Shown: positions 16,407 through 23,782, counted from the first letter of the stretch. The stretch: 64,000 nucleotides of DNA from Terriglobales bacterium (GCA_027485675.1 JAIXQP010000007.1:1-64000), one strand, 5' to 3'. Notes: a model not told the origin generated them from the letters alone. Program-made: numbers and translations.

Positions 16407-17107
16407 TGAACCTTCTGCGCAATCCGCGGGCGTCGCAACTGACGCCCCAGTTGTTCCTCGGGCTCGATCTCGGCAAGGAACGCGACCATACCGTCCTGGC
16501 CCTCTGTGAACGCCGGTGGCAATTGGGCCAGTGGTCCGCCGCGCACCACGATCATGCCCGGCGGCCGGTCCTCGTCCTGCGGGATCTCGTCCGGTTGCCG
16601 CTCAGCACGCCGTATACTCAGGTGCCGCAGGCCGTCAAGAACCTCTTCACGCGGCACGAAGCCGTCTCGCCGTATTCTGTCTCGGTCAAAACCGACCGGG
16701 ATCTCGTCGTCGATGCCGGCGGCGTCGGCGGCGGCGTCCTCGATATCATTCGCGAAGCCCAGCACAGTCGGTACCTGCCGGGGCTGCGTCTCATTCCGGT
16801 CTTCACTTCCGGAGGCCACGAACCGGGGATGACCGGCAGCGGCTGCTATACGGTCCCCAAGCGAGACCTGTTCACGGCCGTCCGGGCCGCCGTCGAAGCC
16901 CGCTCGCTGGTCGTACCCCGGCGTTTAGAGCTAGCGGAAGAGCTTTTTAGGGAACTAGTAGGCTTTAGGGAGAACGGGCGCAGCACCGCGCGCCACGACG
17001 ACTTGGCAATGGCCGTGTGCCTGGCGGTCTGGTGGGCCGCCCGCCACGAAAAGGACCTCCTGGTAGCCCCCTCGCCGGCCTTCGCCGGAAAGACTCGCCT
17101 CGCCTGA
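16403..17107 (+). CDS. Terminase large subunit, RNase H-like nuclease half (separate gene)
   Basis: A 234-residue protein matching the C-terminal nuclease domain of TerL. FLGLDLGKERDHTVLAL (about residues 18-34) supplies the first catalytic Asp, DAGGVGGGVLDII (about 104-116) the second, and ARHDDLAMAVCLAVWW (about 196-211) the third; this is the usual acidic triad of the RNase H-like fold. The start overlaps the ATPase gene stop by 4 bp (ATGA), implying translational coupling and equal dosage. All three acidic residues are present, so the nuclease may be active. It converges with the small minus-strand genes that begin 50 bp further on. Confidence 0.82.
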   Translation: MMNLLRNPRASQLTPQLFLGLDLGKERDHTVLALCERRWQLGQWSAAHHDHARRPVLVLRDLVRLPLSTPYTQVPQAVKNLFTRHEAVSPYSVSVKTDRDLVVDAGGVGGGVLDIIREAQHSRYLPGLRLIPVFTSGGHEPGMTGSGCYTVPKRDLFTAVRAAVEARSLVVPRRLELAEELFRELVGFRENGRSTARHDDLAMAVCLAVWWAARHEKDLLVAPSPAFAGKTRLA

Positions 17108-17156
17108 CAACTGAGGAGTAGCAGGAATGCGACAAGTGCTGCTGCCACCACGCCGG

Positions 17157-17369
17157 TTATCGGCGGCCCGCACCCCGGAGCTTGCCGTACTCGATAGCTG
17201 CCCGTATGTGCTCTTCGCTCAGGTAGCCGTAACTAGCCAGGATCTCCTCGGCCGTCTCTCCGGCGCCCAACTTCTCCAACACTAATTCCACTGGGATTCG
17301 CGTGCCCCGCAGACAGGGCTTGCCTCCCAAAACCTCGGGTCTTCTGACGATCCAGGAGCTGTCGGTCAT
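17157..17369 (-). CDS. DUF433-family antitoxin-like protein
   Basis: A 70-residue protein with the classic DUF433 pattern: PEVLGGKPCLRGTRIPVELV, then LEKLGAGETAEEILASYGYL, then SEEHIRAAIEYG. DUF433 proteins have a winged-helix-like fold and are usually the antitoxin of a pair with a DUF5615 PIN-like toxin encoded just downstream. Here there is no such gene: downstream (below 17157) the sequence runs within 50 bp into the opposite-strand terminase nuclease gene. It is the last of three small genes in the same direction. The antitoxin role is known for relatives and inferred here. Confidence 0.85.
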   Translation of the reverse strand: MTDSSWIVRRPEVLGGKPCLRGTRIPVELVLEKLGAGETAEEILASYGYLSEEHIRAAIEYGKLRGAGRR

Positions 17370-17401
17370 CGCGAACCTCGCCTCGTCCGGCCCAACGGCA
17401 G

Positions 17402-17635
17402 CTAAGCCGCCGTGCTGGCCAACGCCTGCCGAACGGCCAGGGGTACTGCCAGCCGTCGGAATCGGGCCGCCGGGTAAAGATAATCCTCGCCGGATTCATC
17501 CACTACCCGCAAAAATCCTTCCTTCTCGGACTTTTCGTCCGGAAGAATCTCGTAAAGCTTCCGCACTTCTAAAGAAGCCGGATAGCCCTCGTTATCGACA
17601 CACACGGCAAACTGAGAGGTAACGCCTTTCCGCAT
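17402..17635 (-). CDS. Small conserved hypothetical protein (partner of the upstream 78-residue protein)
   Basis: A 77-residue protein starting MRKGVTSQFAVCVDNEGYPA and continuing SLEVRKLYEILPDEKSEKEG, then VVDESGEDYLYPAARFRRL. I recognise this pattern from uncharacterised proteins in several phyla, including cyanobacteria, in which 'F-x-V-C-V-x-N-E-G-Y' and 'E-D-Y-L-Y-P' are the constant parts. An ATG at 17635 lies 8 bp after the upstream stop; the frame is open further upstream but overlaps that gene. It looks like a compact beta-rich domain. It may be half of a toxin-antitoxin-like or regulatory pair; function unknown. Confidence 0.72.
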   Translation of the reverse strand: MRKGVTSQFAVCVDNEGYPASLEVRKLYEILPDEKSEKEGFLRVVDESGEDYLYPAARFRRLAVPLAVRQALASTAA

Positions 17636-17643
17636 ACGAATCA

Positions 17644-17880
17644 CTAGTCGATAAAGTACTTCACTTTGAACTCGCGCCGCCCAATCCCGGTAGCTTCGTA
17701 CCAGTGTACTTCTGCCACTCTGATCGCGCCACTCGCCCATCGGACGTTCGCAATTCCTTTCCGCTTTCGCCAGCGGCCCGGTCCGTAAACTTTGCGCAGT
17801 CGGGCAAGATCTCGAATCTGACTTCCTATCGCAAAGGTTTCGACATTTCGGATTGGCCCAACGATCTCGAAAGGGGACAC
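17644..17880 (-). CDS. Small conserved hypothetical protein
   Basis: A 78-residue basic protein (GTG start at 17880): FEIVGPIRNVETFAIGSQIR, then LRKVYGPGRWRKRKGIANVR, then AEVHWYEATGIGRREFKVKY. Similar small proteins, with the blocks 'I-R-N-V-E', 'G-x-x-R-W-R-K-x-K-G-I-A' and 'A-E-x-H-W-Y-E-A-x-G-I-G', occur widely and are usually annotated as hypothetical. It is the first gene of the three-gene minus-strand set. It begins 27 bp after the end of the tyrosine-kinase gene at 17908, so it may be transcribed from that operon. The positive charge suggests nucleic-acid binding, but that is a guess. Confidence 0.72.
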   Translation of the reverse strand: MSPFEIVGPIRNVETFAIGSQIRDLARLRKVYGPGRWRKRKGIANVRWASGAIRVAEVHWYEATGIGRREFKVKYFID

Positions 17881-17907
17881 CCCCTCAGCTTACCCTGTAC
17901 GTTTCCT

Positions 17908-20316
17908 TCACCCCTTCTCCCCGTTCCGCTCCGTCCCCCCGTAGTATCCCTTGTAGCTCTTGTAGTATCCGCCCGCGTACCCGTAGTACCCGCCCGGGCT
18001 CGCCTTCGGGTTCCAGTCGTTCAAAATGGTCCCCATAATCTTCGTCCCGTCCTGCTGCAACTGGTTCCGCATCGCCTTCGCCGCGTCCCGCGTCGTCTTC
18101 CCCGCCCGCAGCACCAGAATCACCCCGCCGGCCATCCGGCCCAAGATGCGCGCATCCGGAATCTGCAGCATCGGCGGCGTGTCAATCAGAATCACGTCGT
18201 ACTCCTCCCGCAGCAGCTCCAGCAGTTGCGCCATGCCGCTCCCGTAAAGCAGGTTCGTCGCCGAAGCCACCCCCGGCCCCGCCGGCAGCACCCACACCCC
18301 GGGCACCTGGCTCTCCTGAATCACTTCCCGGACGGCCCCGGCCAGGTCCCGCTCCGCCCCCGCCTGCGGAACAAAGGCCAGCGGATCCAGCAGCAGCGTC
18401 GTCAACCCCTTCTCGTTCGGCACCCCGAATATCCCGTGCTGCCGCGGCTTCCGCGTGTCCGCGTCAATCAGCAGCACGCGCTGGTTAATCTCCGCCAGCG
18501 CCGTCGCCATGTTGCTCACCACGGTGCTCTTCCCCTCGCCCGGCCCCGCCGAAGTGAAGACCAGCGCCTTCGGCCGCTCCGTGCCGCCGAAGGCCGCGTT
18601 GTTCTGCCCGGCGAACAGAATACTCGTCAACGCCGCCCGGAAACTCTCCGCCATCATGCTCGGCTTCTTCTGGTGCACCACCAGCTCCACACGCTCCGCC
18701 AGCTCCTCCGCCGCCGCCCCGCCGCTCAGCAGCCGTTCGTTGTGGATCGCCGCCTTCACCTTCTTGCCCGCCTTCCCTGTGCCCATCACCTTATCGCTGG
18801 GGATCACCCCCAGCTCCGGCAGGTTCAGATAGAACTGCGCATCCCCTGGGTCCCGCAGCGTCTTGTTCGCCTTGTCCGTGGTCACTACAAATCCCACTCC
18901 GGCAAACACGCCCGCCAGCAGCCCCAGCGCCGCGTTCAGCGGCAGCACCGGTCGCGAAGGCCGCTTCGCCGGCTTCGCCGGGTCCACAATGCGCACGTTG
19001 CTCGCGCGGATCGCCCCCGCAATGCTCGCCTCTTTCACCTTCGCCAGCATCGCCTCGTAAAGCGCCCGGTTGCTGTCCACCTCGCGCTTGTAGATGCCGT
19101 ACTGAATGCCCTTCTCGCCCTCGTCCCGCACCAGCGTCGTCTGCTGCGTGTAGTCCGCCGCCAGCAGCTTCTCCCGCCGCGCCGCCTCGTCGAACTCGTT
19201 CTTGATGCGTTTCAGGATGGCCGCCCGCTCCCGCTGGTAAGCGGCCTCAATCGTCGCCAACTGCGGCTCCAGCTTCTGCACCTTCGGGTAGCTGGTAGTG
19301 TAGGTCGCCTTCAGCTCCGCCAACTGGCGCCGCAGGTCGGTGAGCTTAGAAGAATACTCGCGCAGCGTGGAGTCATTCAACACGTCCGGCAGCGTCTCCG
19401 GGCTCGCCGTCTCCGCCATCTCCCAGCGGCTCTGCTTGCTAATCCGCTCCGCCGTCGCCGCCGAAAGCCCCGTCTGGAGCTGCTTCAGCTTCTCTTCGCT
19501 CACGCTCGCCTTCTCTTGGGTAAAGAGCAGTCCACTCTGCCGCGCGTACGCCTGCAGTTGCTCCTCGCTCTTCTCGAGCTTCACCTTCATCTCGTCCAGT
19601 TGGCGCGCCAGCCACTCGCCGGTCTTCTGCGTCTGCTGCCAGCGCGCCTCCATGTTCTGCTCAATGAACTCGGTCGTCAGCGTGTTCGCGTAGTCGCTCG
19701 CCAGTTGCCGGTCCGTGCTTTCGACGAGCACCTCCACGATGCGGGTCTGCCCGCTCGCCCGCACCTTCAGGTTGCTCTTGGCCATCGCCAGCGCCTGCGC
19801 GTGGCTATCCTTGCTATCCTCTTCTGGCAGGTTCAGGGCCCGCCGCCACGCGCTCACGCGGTTGCCGTCCTCCTCCATCTGCCCGGGCGTCACCACCTTC
19901 AGCTTGTTCGTCACTCGTTCAAGCAGACTGTCGCTCTGCAAAATCTTGATCTGCGTCTGGATGTCCATCATGGCGTTAAAGCCGCCATTGTTCCCGAATT
20001 GCTGCACCTCTTTCATGCCCAGGAAGTCCGTGTTCACGTCCTGTACCTCCAGCAACGCCTTCGCTTGAAACACCGGCGTCATCGGCAGCGTAATCAGGAT
20101 CGCCAGCAACAGCCCCAGCACGCTGATCAGGATCACGGTCCCCTTCCGTCGCTGCAGCACGCGCCAATATTCAATCAGTCCGGGCCCGTCGTCCTCGTCC
20201 TGCGCCGGCTCCTGGCCAATCGGTCCGTACCCGGGCGGCACCACGTAACCCCGATACTGCACCCCGGGCTGCAGGTCCACAATCTGCGGCAATGTCTTCT
20301 GCTGTGGCTGTTCCAT
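17908..20316 (-). CDS. Polysaccharide co-polymerase with BY-kinase domain (Wzc-like)
   Basis: An 802-residue inner-membrane protein controlling chain length and export. The Wzz domain lies between a membrane segment at about residues 61-83 and a second near 455-475, with a large coiled-coil periplasmic region between. The cytosolic bacterial tyrosine kinase follows: Walker A GPGEGKSTVVSNMATAL near 592, Walker A' VLLIDADTRKPRQ near 615 and Walker B DVILIDTPPM near 707. The last 30 residues are a tyrosine-rich tail (GGYYGYAGGYYKSYKGYYGG), the autophosphorylation cluster. It follows the Wza-like gene by 3 bp. It is the last gene of the upstream half of the locus before the accessory island. Confidence 0.93.
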   Translation of the reverse strand: MEQPQQKTLPQIVDLQPGVQYRGYVVPPGYGPIGQEPAQDEDDGPGLIEYWRVLQRRKGTVILISVLGLLLAILITLPMTPVFQAKALLEVQDVNTDFLGMKEVQQFGNNGGFNAMMDIQTQIKILQSDSLLERVTNKLKVVTPGQMEEDGNRVSAWRRALNLPEEDSKDSHAQALAMAKSNLKVRASGQTRIVEVLVESTDRQLASDYANTLTTEFIEQNMEARWQQTQKTGEWLARQLDEMKVKLEKSEEQLQAYARQSGLLFTQEKASVSEEKLKQLQTGLSAATAERISKQSRWEMAETASPETLPDVLNDSTLREYSSKLTDLRRQLAELKATYTTSYPKVQKLEPQLATIEAAYQRERAAILKRIKNEFDEAARREKLLAADYTQQTTLVRDEGEKGIQYGIYKREVDSNRALYEAMLAKVKEASIAGAIRASNVRIVDPAKPAKRPSRPVLPLNAALGLLAGVFAGVGFVVTTDKANKTLRDPGDAQFYLNLPELGVIPSDKVMGTGKAGKKVKAAIHNERLLSGGAAAEELAERVELVVHQKKPSMMAESFRAALTSILFAGQNNAAFGGTERPKALVFTSAGPGEGKSTVVSNMATALAEINQRVLLIDADTRKPRQHGIFGVPNEKGLTTLLLDPLAFVPQAGAERDLAGAVREVIQESQVPGVWVLPAGPGVASATNLLYGSGMAQLLELLREEYDVILIDTPPMLQIPDARILGRMAGGVILVLRAGKTTRDAAKAMRNQLQQDGTKIMGTILNDWNPKASPGGYYGYAGGYYKSYKGYYGGTERNGEKG

Positions 20317-20319
20317 CGC

Positions 20320-21264
20320 TTAGCGCCTAAAAATCAATAGCCCCGTCGTCAGCGCAATCGCCGCCTCGCCGGTCCGTGCCAGTATCTTCTTGCCCGTGCT
20401 CGCCGGCACGAACAAGATGTCTTCGCTCTGCATCGGCACGTCCGGTGCCTTGCCCTTTAAGATCGCATTCAGGTTCACCGGGATCTCCTCCCGGTCGCTG
20501 TTCCCCGTCTTCCGCAGAATCTTGCACTCCTTGTCCGCCGGCTGCGGACCAAACCCCTCCGCCATGCTCAGCGCCTGCAGTACGGTCACCTTCTCCCGGT
20601 CCGCCAGCGTAAACCCGCCCGACTTTTGCACCGTCCCCACCACATAAACCAGCTCCGCCTTCGGCACCGTAATCACGTCGAACGGCTGAATCAGCAGATT
20701 CTCCTCCGGGTGCTCGGCGTTCATGATGCCTTTCACGTTCACCTCCGCCACGGAGTATTCGCCCGTCGTGTCCATCTTCGCCGACTTCAGCGGAATCGCC
20801 CCGAACTCCTTCTTGCGGACGATCTTGATCGTGTAGCCCGCCTCCGGCTTCAGCCCCCCGGCCATCGAGATCACCTCGAAGAGGCTCTTCCGCCCCTGCA
20901 GTTGGTGCACGCCCGGAGAAGTCACCTGGCCCAGAATCGAAATCGGCTGGCTGCGGTACTCCGTCACCATCACGGTCACCTGCGGCTCCTTCACGAACTC
21001 CCGCAGCTTCCCCACCAGCTCCGCCTCAAAGGCCTCAATCGTCCGGCCGCCCGCCTTCATCCGGCCCACCAGCGGCAGGTTCACGAACCCCCGCAGGTCA
21101 ATCCGGTACGGCTTGTCGGTCGCCGTCGATGACGCCCCAAACTCCTCCAGGTCCAGCACCCGGATCACAATCTGGTCGTCCGGTCCCAGCGTGTAAGCCG
21201 CCGGCCCCGTCTCCTGCCCCGCTGCGCCGCAGACTACGGCCAGCAGCAGCGCCGCGAACTTCAC
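20320..21264 (-). CDS. Polysaccharide export protein (Wza-like, SLBB domains)
   Basis: A 314-residue exported protein that would form the periplasmic/outer-membrane channel for the polymer. A signal peptide (MKFAALLLAVVCGAAGQ) is followed by the Poly_export domain (YTLGPDDQIVIRVLDLEEFG, then FVNLPLVGRMKAGG) and two SLBB domains (SILGQVTSPGVHQLQG near residue 112, VVGTVQKSGGFTLADRE near 210). No lipobox Cys is seen, unlike E. coli Wza. It ends with a hydrophobic stretch (EAAIALTTGLLIF) that may insert in the outer membrane. The GTG start overlaps the stop of the ribbon-helix-helix gene by 4 bp. Confidence 0.92.
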   Translation of the reverse strand: MKFAALLLAVVCGAAGQETGPAAYTLGPDDQIVIRVLDLEEFGASSTATDKPYRIDLRGFVNLPLVGRMKAGGRTIEAFEAELVGKLREFVKEPQVTVMVTEYRSQPISILGQVTSPGVHQLQGRKSLFEVISMAGGLKPEAGYTIKIVRKKEFGAIPLKSAKMDTTGEYSVAEVNVKGIMNAEHPEENLLIQPFDVITVPKAELVYVVGTVQKSGGFTLADREKVTVLQALSMAEGFGPQPADKECKILRKTGNSDREEIPVNLNAILKGKAPDVPMQSEDILFVPASTGKKILARTGEAAIALTTGLLIFRR

Positions 21265-21503
21265 GCCTGCACCATCCGCGAAAGGCGCGCCACCTCTTCC
21301 CGCAGCGCCACCAGCCGTATGTCGAGCTCCTGCACCTTGCCCTCAATACTGGTTGCCGGGCTCATCAGCCCGAACATCGCGTCCCGCGCCAGGTCGCTCA
21401 CGCTCCGCGCCCCCCGCGTCTCGCACAACCGTTTCAACTGGTTGTACTCCTCGTCCAGCAGGCGAATGCTCACAATCTTCGTCCGGCGCTTAATCATCGG
21501 CAT
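21261..21503 (-). CDS. Ribbon-helix-helix-like small protein
   Basis: An 80-residue protein starting MPMIKRRTKIVSIRLLDEEY, then NQLKRLCETRGARSVSDLAR. This fits a ribbon-helix-helix fold: the KIVSIRLLDEE strand contacts DNA and the 'G-A-R-S-V-S-D-L-A-R' helix follows. The C-terminus is a short coiled coil (IEGKVQELDIRLVALREEVA). ATG at 21503 has AGGAG upstream; a TTG four codons earlier is less likely. It overlaps the antiterminator gene by 10 bp and the Wza-like gene by 4 bp, so it is a member of the polysaccharide operon and a candidate autoregulator. Confidence 0.75.
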   Translation of the reverse strand: MPMIKRRTKIVSIRLLDEEYNQLKRLCETRGARSVSDLARDAMFGLMSPATSIEGKVQELDIRLVALREEVARLSRMVQA

Positions 21504-21997
21504 GGTTCTATCCAACTCCTGTCCACTTCCACTGCCACCGCTCGCTGCAGCGTCTCAATGTTCACGACAACGCGATCCCGCCCCTCGGCGGATTGCAAAA
21601 TTCCTTCAAGTCCCGCCCAAGCCCCCGTCCGCAGCCGCACCCGCTCCCCTTCGCGCAAATACGGCCAGGGCATCGCCGCCCCACTCGCCACCAGCCGCCG
21701 CATCGCCCGCATCTCGTGCTCTTCCACCGCCCCCACAATCTGCAGCACCCCCGGCGTCGAAATCACCGGCAGCGTTCGGCTCTCCACCATCTGGCAAAAG
21801 ACGTATCCGCTAAACAGCGGCTCCTCCGTCACCTTCACCCGGTCGCTCCATCGCCTCTTCGCCTCGTACGTGGGCAAGAAACACTCGATCCCCCGCACCT
21901 CAAAATTCGCCGCGCAGCTCTTCTCGCCCCGGCTTTTCACCCGCACTGCATACCAATCCTGCGAAATCATGACAGGCTTCGCCCCTTCCAGTCCCAT
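21494..21997 (-). CDS. NusG-family transcription antiterminator (RfaH/UpxY-like)
   Basis: Specialised NusG paralogue that would travel with RNA polymerase and let it read through the long polysaccharide locus. The NGN domain shows DWYAVRVKSRGEKSCAANFE, ECFLPTYEAKRRWSDR and EPLFSGYVFCQM. A linker leads to a KOW domain: LREGERVRLRTGAWAGLEGI. About 167 residues from ATG 21997; another ATG at 21970 (MISQDWYAV) and an open frame up to 22054 leave the start uncertain. It is the first gene of the locus, the usual place for UpxY/RfaH-type regulators. Confidence 0.88.
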   Translation of the reverse strand: MGLEGAKPVMISQDWYAVRVKSRGEKSCAANFEVRGIECFLPTYEAKRRWSDRVKVTEEPLFSGYVFCQMVESRTLPVISTPGVLQIVGAVEEHEMRAMRRLVASGAAMPWPYLREGERVRLRTGAWAGLEGILQSAEGRDRVVVNIETLQRAVAVEVDRSWIEPCR

Positions 21998-22066
21998 CAC
22001 TGCGGTGGGACGGGTAAAGTGTTGTACTTTAGTTCTAGCCGTGCTGTATGCCAAGTGTCAATCAAA

Positions 22067-22112
22067 AACCTGAATCGACACCATAAATTAACCTGAATCG
22101 ACACCATAAATT
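22067..22112. repeat. Perfect 23-bp tandem repeat in the divergent promoter region
   Basis: Two identical adjacent 23-bp units, 22067-22089 and 22090-22112, each containing TGAATCGACACCATAAATT. They lie between the divergent antiterminator gene (minus) and the gene starting at 22130 (plus), only 17 bp before that start codon. The phase is two helical turns plus two bases, compatible with a repeated operator, possibly for the ribbon-helix-helix protein; that link is inference. Confidence 0.7.
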
Positions 22113-22129
22113 CGTACTATTCCATTTCC

Positions 22130-23287
22130 ATGAAACGCTTAGTCGGTCTTCTTCTCTCTACCCTATCCGTAGCAGCCGCGGCCGCTATCTTGTTCATTGT
22201 CGGACCGGATAAACCGGCCGATCTCACCACCGACCCACTCAATCCGTTTCACTGGGCCGACGCCGCCGAAGCCGAAGGTTCCGAAGAAAAATTTCTCGCC
22301 GCCGCCGAAAAAGGCCCCAACGTCCCCGCCATCCTCATCCGCGTCGCTAACTTTTACGTCGCCCGCGGCGAGTTCAGCAAGGCCCTGCCTTACCTACAGC
22401 GGATTCTGTCGCTGACGCAGGCCTACAACGGAATAATTTTTAACTACTACCTGCGCGCCGATCTCCCCCTCGCCACCCTCATTCCCTCGGATTCCAAGCA
22501 ATCTGCGGCTTTTTTGTACCATTTGATGGCCCGCCGCCACCCCGAAGCCAGCGCCGTCTGGCAGCAGCTCGAAAAACAGAAAAATCTGGATCCCGATCTC
22601 ACCCAAGCCTGGATCAACCACCAATTCGAGTTACACCAGTACCACCAGGCCTATGCCGTGTGGAAAAAATTCCAGCCCTTCAAAAAACCCACCCTCCTCG
22701 ACTGGCGCTTCACCAAACACGACCACGTGGAGGTTACCGAAAGTCCTCTAACGTTACGTTTCGATGGCACCTTCAACTCCGACTTTCGTCATGTCACGCG
22801 AAACTACGTTTTAAATCCGGGGCGTTATCGCCTGAATGTCGATTGGGAATCCGCGCGCATCACCACCAACGAAGGACCCTTCGTCCAGGTGTTAGACCAG
22901 GCCTTGTCCCCGCTTTTAGGAACGAACGCGCGTAAGACAGACCACCTGGACTTCGTGGTATCCCCCCAAAACCCCGTCGCCCCCGTAACAATAATTCGCC
23001 GCCCTTCGCAGAAATTCGACAACAAAATCCAAGGCACCCTCACCATCCACAAAATCGAGATCACCCCCCCTCTAAAAACCTGCCGTATACTGATCCCAGG
23101 AGGTCCCGCATGCAGCCCATCACCTTATCTCCATCACGCCAGGCAGAGGTGGAACGATTCGCCGAAGAGAACGGCCAGACCCCCGCCGAAGTCGTCGAAA
23201 ACGCCCTGGCCGCGTACATCGGCGGCGAAGTCGACGAATACGACGACGACCTGGAAGACTCCCTCGCTGCTATCGACGAAGCCATAG
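22130..23287 (+). CDS. Exported TPR-like hypothetical protein with an altered 3' end
   Basis: Up to 385 residues. A signal peptide or membrane anchor (LLLSTLSVAAAAAILFIVG) is followed by helical-pair repeats typical of TPRs (PAILIRVANFYVARGEFSKA, LPYLQRIL; later HQYHQAYAVWKKF) and a C-terminal beta-sandwich-like part (LRFDGTFNSDFRHVTRNYVL to about 23060). After IHKIEIT the frame crosses a seven-C tract at 23054-23060 and then overlaps the downstream antitoxin gene, with Pro/Arg/Thr-rich shadow-like sequence. Removing one C would give an immediate TAA, so the genuine C-terminus is probably near 23066. Similar proteins with polysaccharide loci are often of unknown function. Confidence 0.65.
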   Translation: MKRLVGLLLSTLSVAAAAAILFIVGPDKPADLTTDPLNPFHWADAAEAEGSEEKFLAAAEKGPNVPAILIRVANFYVARGEFSKALPYLQRILSLTQAYNGIIFNYYLRADLPLATLIPSDSKQSAAFLYHLMARRHPEASAVWQQLEKQKNLDPDLTQAWINHQFELHQYHQAYAVWKKFQPFKKPTLLDWRFTKHDHVEVTESPLTLRFDGTFNSDFRHVTRNYVLNPGRYRLNVDWESARITTNEGPFVQVLDQALSPLLGTNARKTDHLDFVVSPQNPVAPVTIIRRPSQKFDNKIQGTLTIHKIEITPPLKTCRILIPGGPACSPSPYLHHARQRWNDSPKRTARPPPKSSKTPWPRTSAAKSTNTTTTWKTPSLLSTKP

Positions 23288-23361
23288 CGGAAGTCGAAGC
23301 AGGCGAGACTATATCTCTCGAGGACTTCAAGCGCGAGATCCGCCGCGACTATGGCCTTTGA
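23110..23361 (+). CDS. Antitoxin-like protein (ribbon-helix-helix/ParD-type)
   Basis: An 83-residue acidic protein: MQPITLSPSRQAEVERFAEE, then NGQTPAEVVENALAAYIGGE, followed by an acidic stretch rich in Asp/Glu and FKREIRRDYGL. The first half has the beta-helix-helix spacing of RHH antitoxins; the second half would wrap the toxin. AGGAGG lies 5 bases before the ATG. It overlaps the start of the adjacent toxin-like gene by 11 bp in another frame, the typical antitoxin-first order. Because the toxin is truncated, it is probably now without a partner. Confidence 0.72.
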   Translation: MQPITLSPSRQAEVERFAEENGQTPAEVVENALAAYIGGEVDEYDDDLEDSLAAIDEAIAEVEAGETISLEDFKREIRRDYGL

Positions 23362-23782
23362 CGTTCAGATCTCTCCGGCGGCAAGCCGAGACATCCGCCG
23401 ATATCTGAATCGCTTCGAAGAATGGGCCCCATTGGCCATTGAAGAATGGCACTCTCGCCTGATCCAGGCGATTGAGACTTTATCCGACATGCCGCGTCGA
23501 TGTACGGCCGCACCGGAGTCACGCCGTCACCGCTCCGAGATTGGCCAGCTACTATGGCGAATCTGCCGGGTCGCCCACCTAGCTCACCCAAAATCAGTGA
23601 ATCTGCACGAACTCTGCGGCCGCCATCTTCTTCAGCTGCCCGCAAGCCGCGTAAATATCCCGCCCGCGCGGCTTCCGCACGAAGCACGGGAGCTTTTCCA
23701 TCACAGTGGAGTGGAACAAAGCCACTTTTTCATCACTCGGCGTCGCGTACGGAATCCCCGGCCCCGGATTCAAGGCAATTAG
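23351..23782 (+). pseudogene. Truncated ParE/RelE-family toxin
   Basis: The first 69 residues fit the ParE/RelE fold: MAFDVQISPAASRDIRRYLN, then WHSRLIQAIETLSDMPRRC, then APESRRHRSEIGQLLW. A complete family member would continue with two more strands (Y-R-I-L-F... V-x-I-L-x-V-x-H). Instead the frame turns at about 23560 into sequence without family character and then runs antisense through the 3' end of rlmN to 23782. The toxin has therefore lost its C-terminal catalytic part. The coordinates give the open frame; the real toxin homology ends near 23560. Confidence 0.65.

Noticed and set aside
14620-17110. A complete prophage
   Set aside because: Only terminase-like genes are present; no integrase, portal, capsid, tail, lysis or regulator genes within the window.
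17704-20340. 878-residue plus-strand frame opposite the Wzc-like gene
   Set aside because: Arg/His/Leu-rich shadow of a strongly conserved minus-strand gene; no independent family signature.
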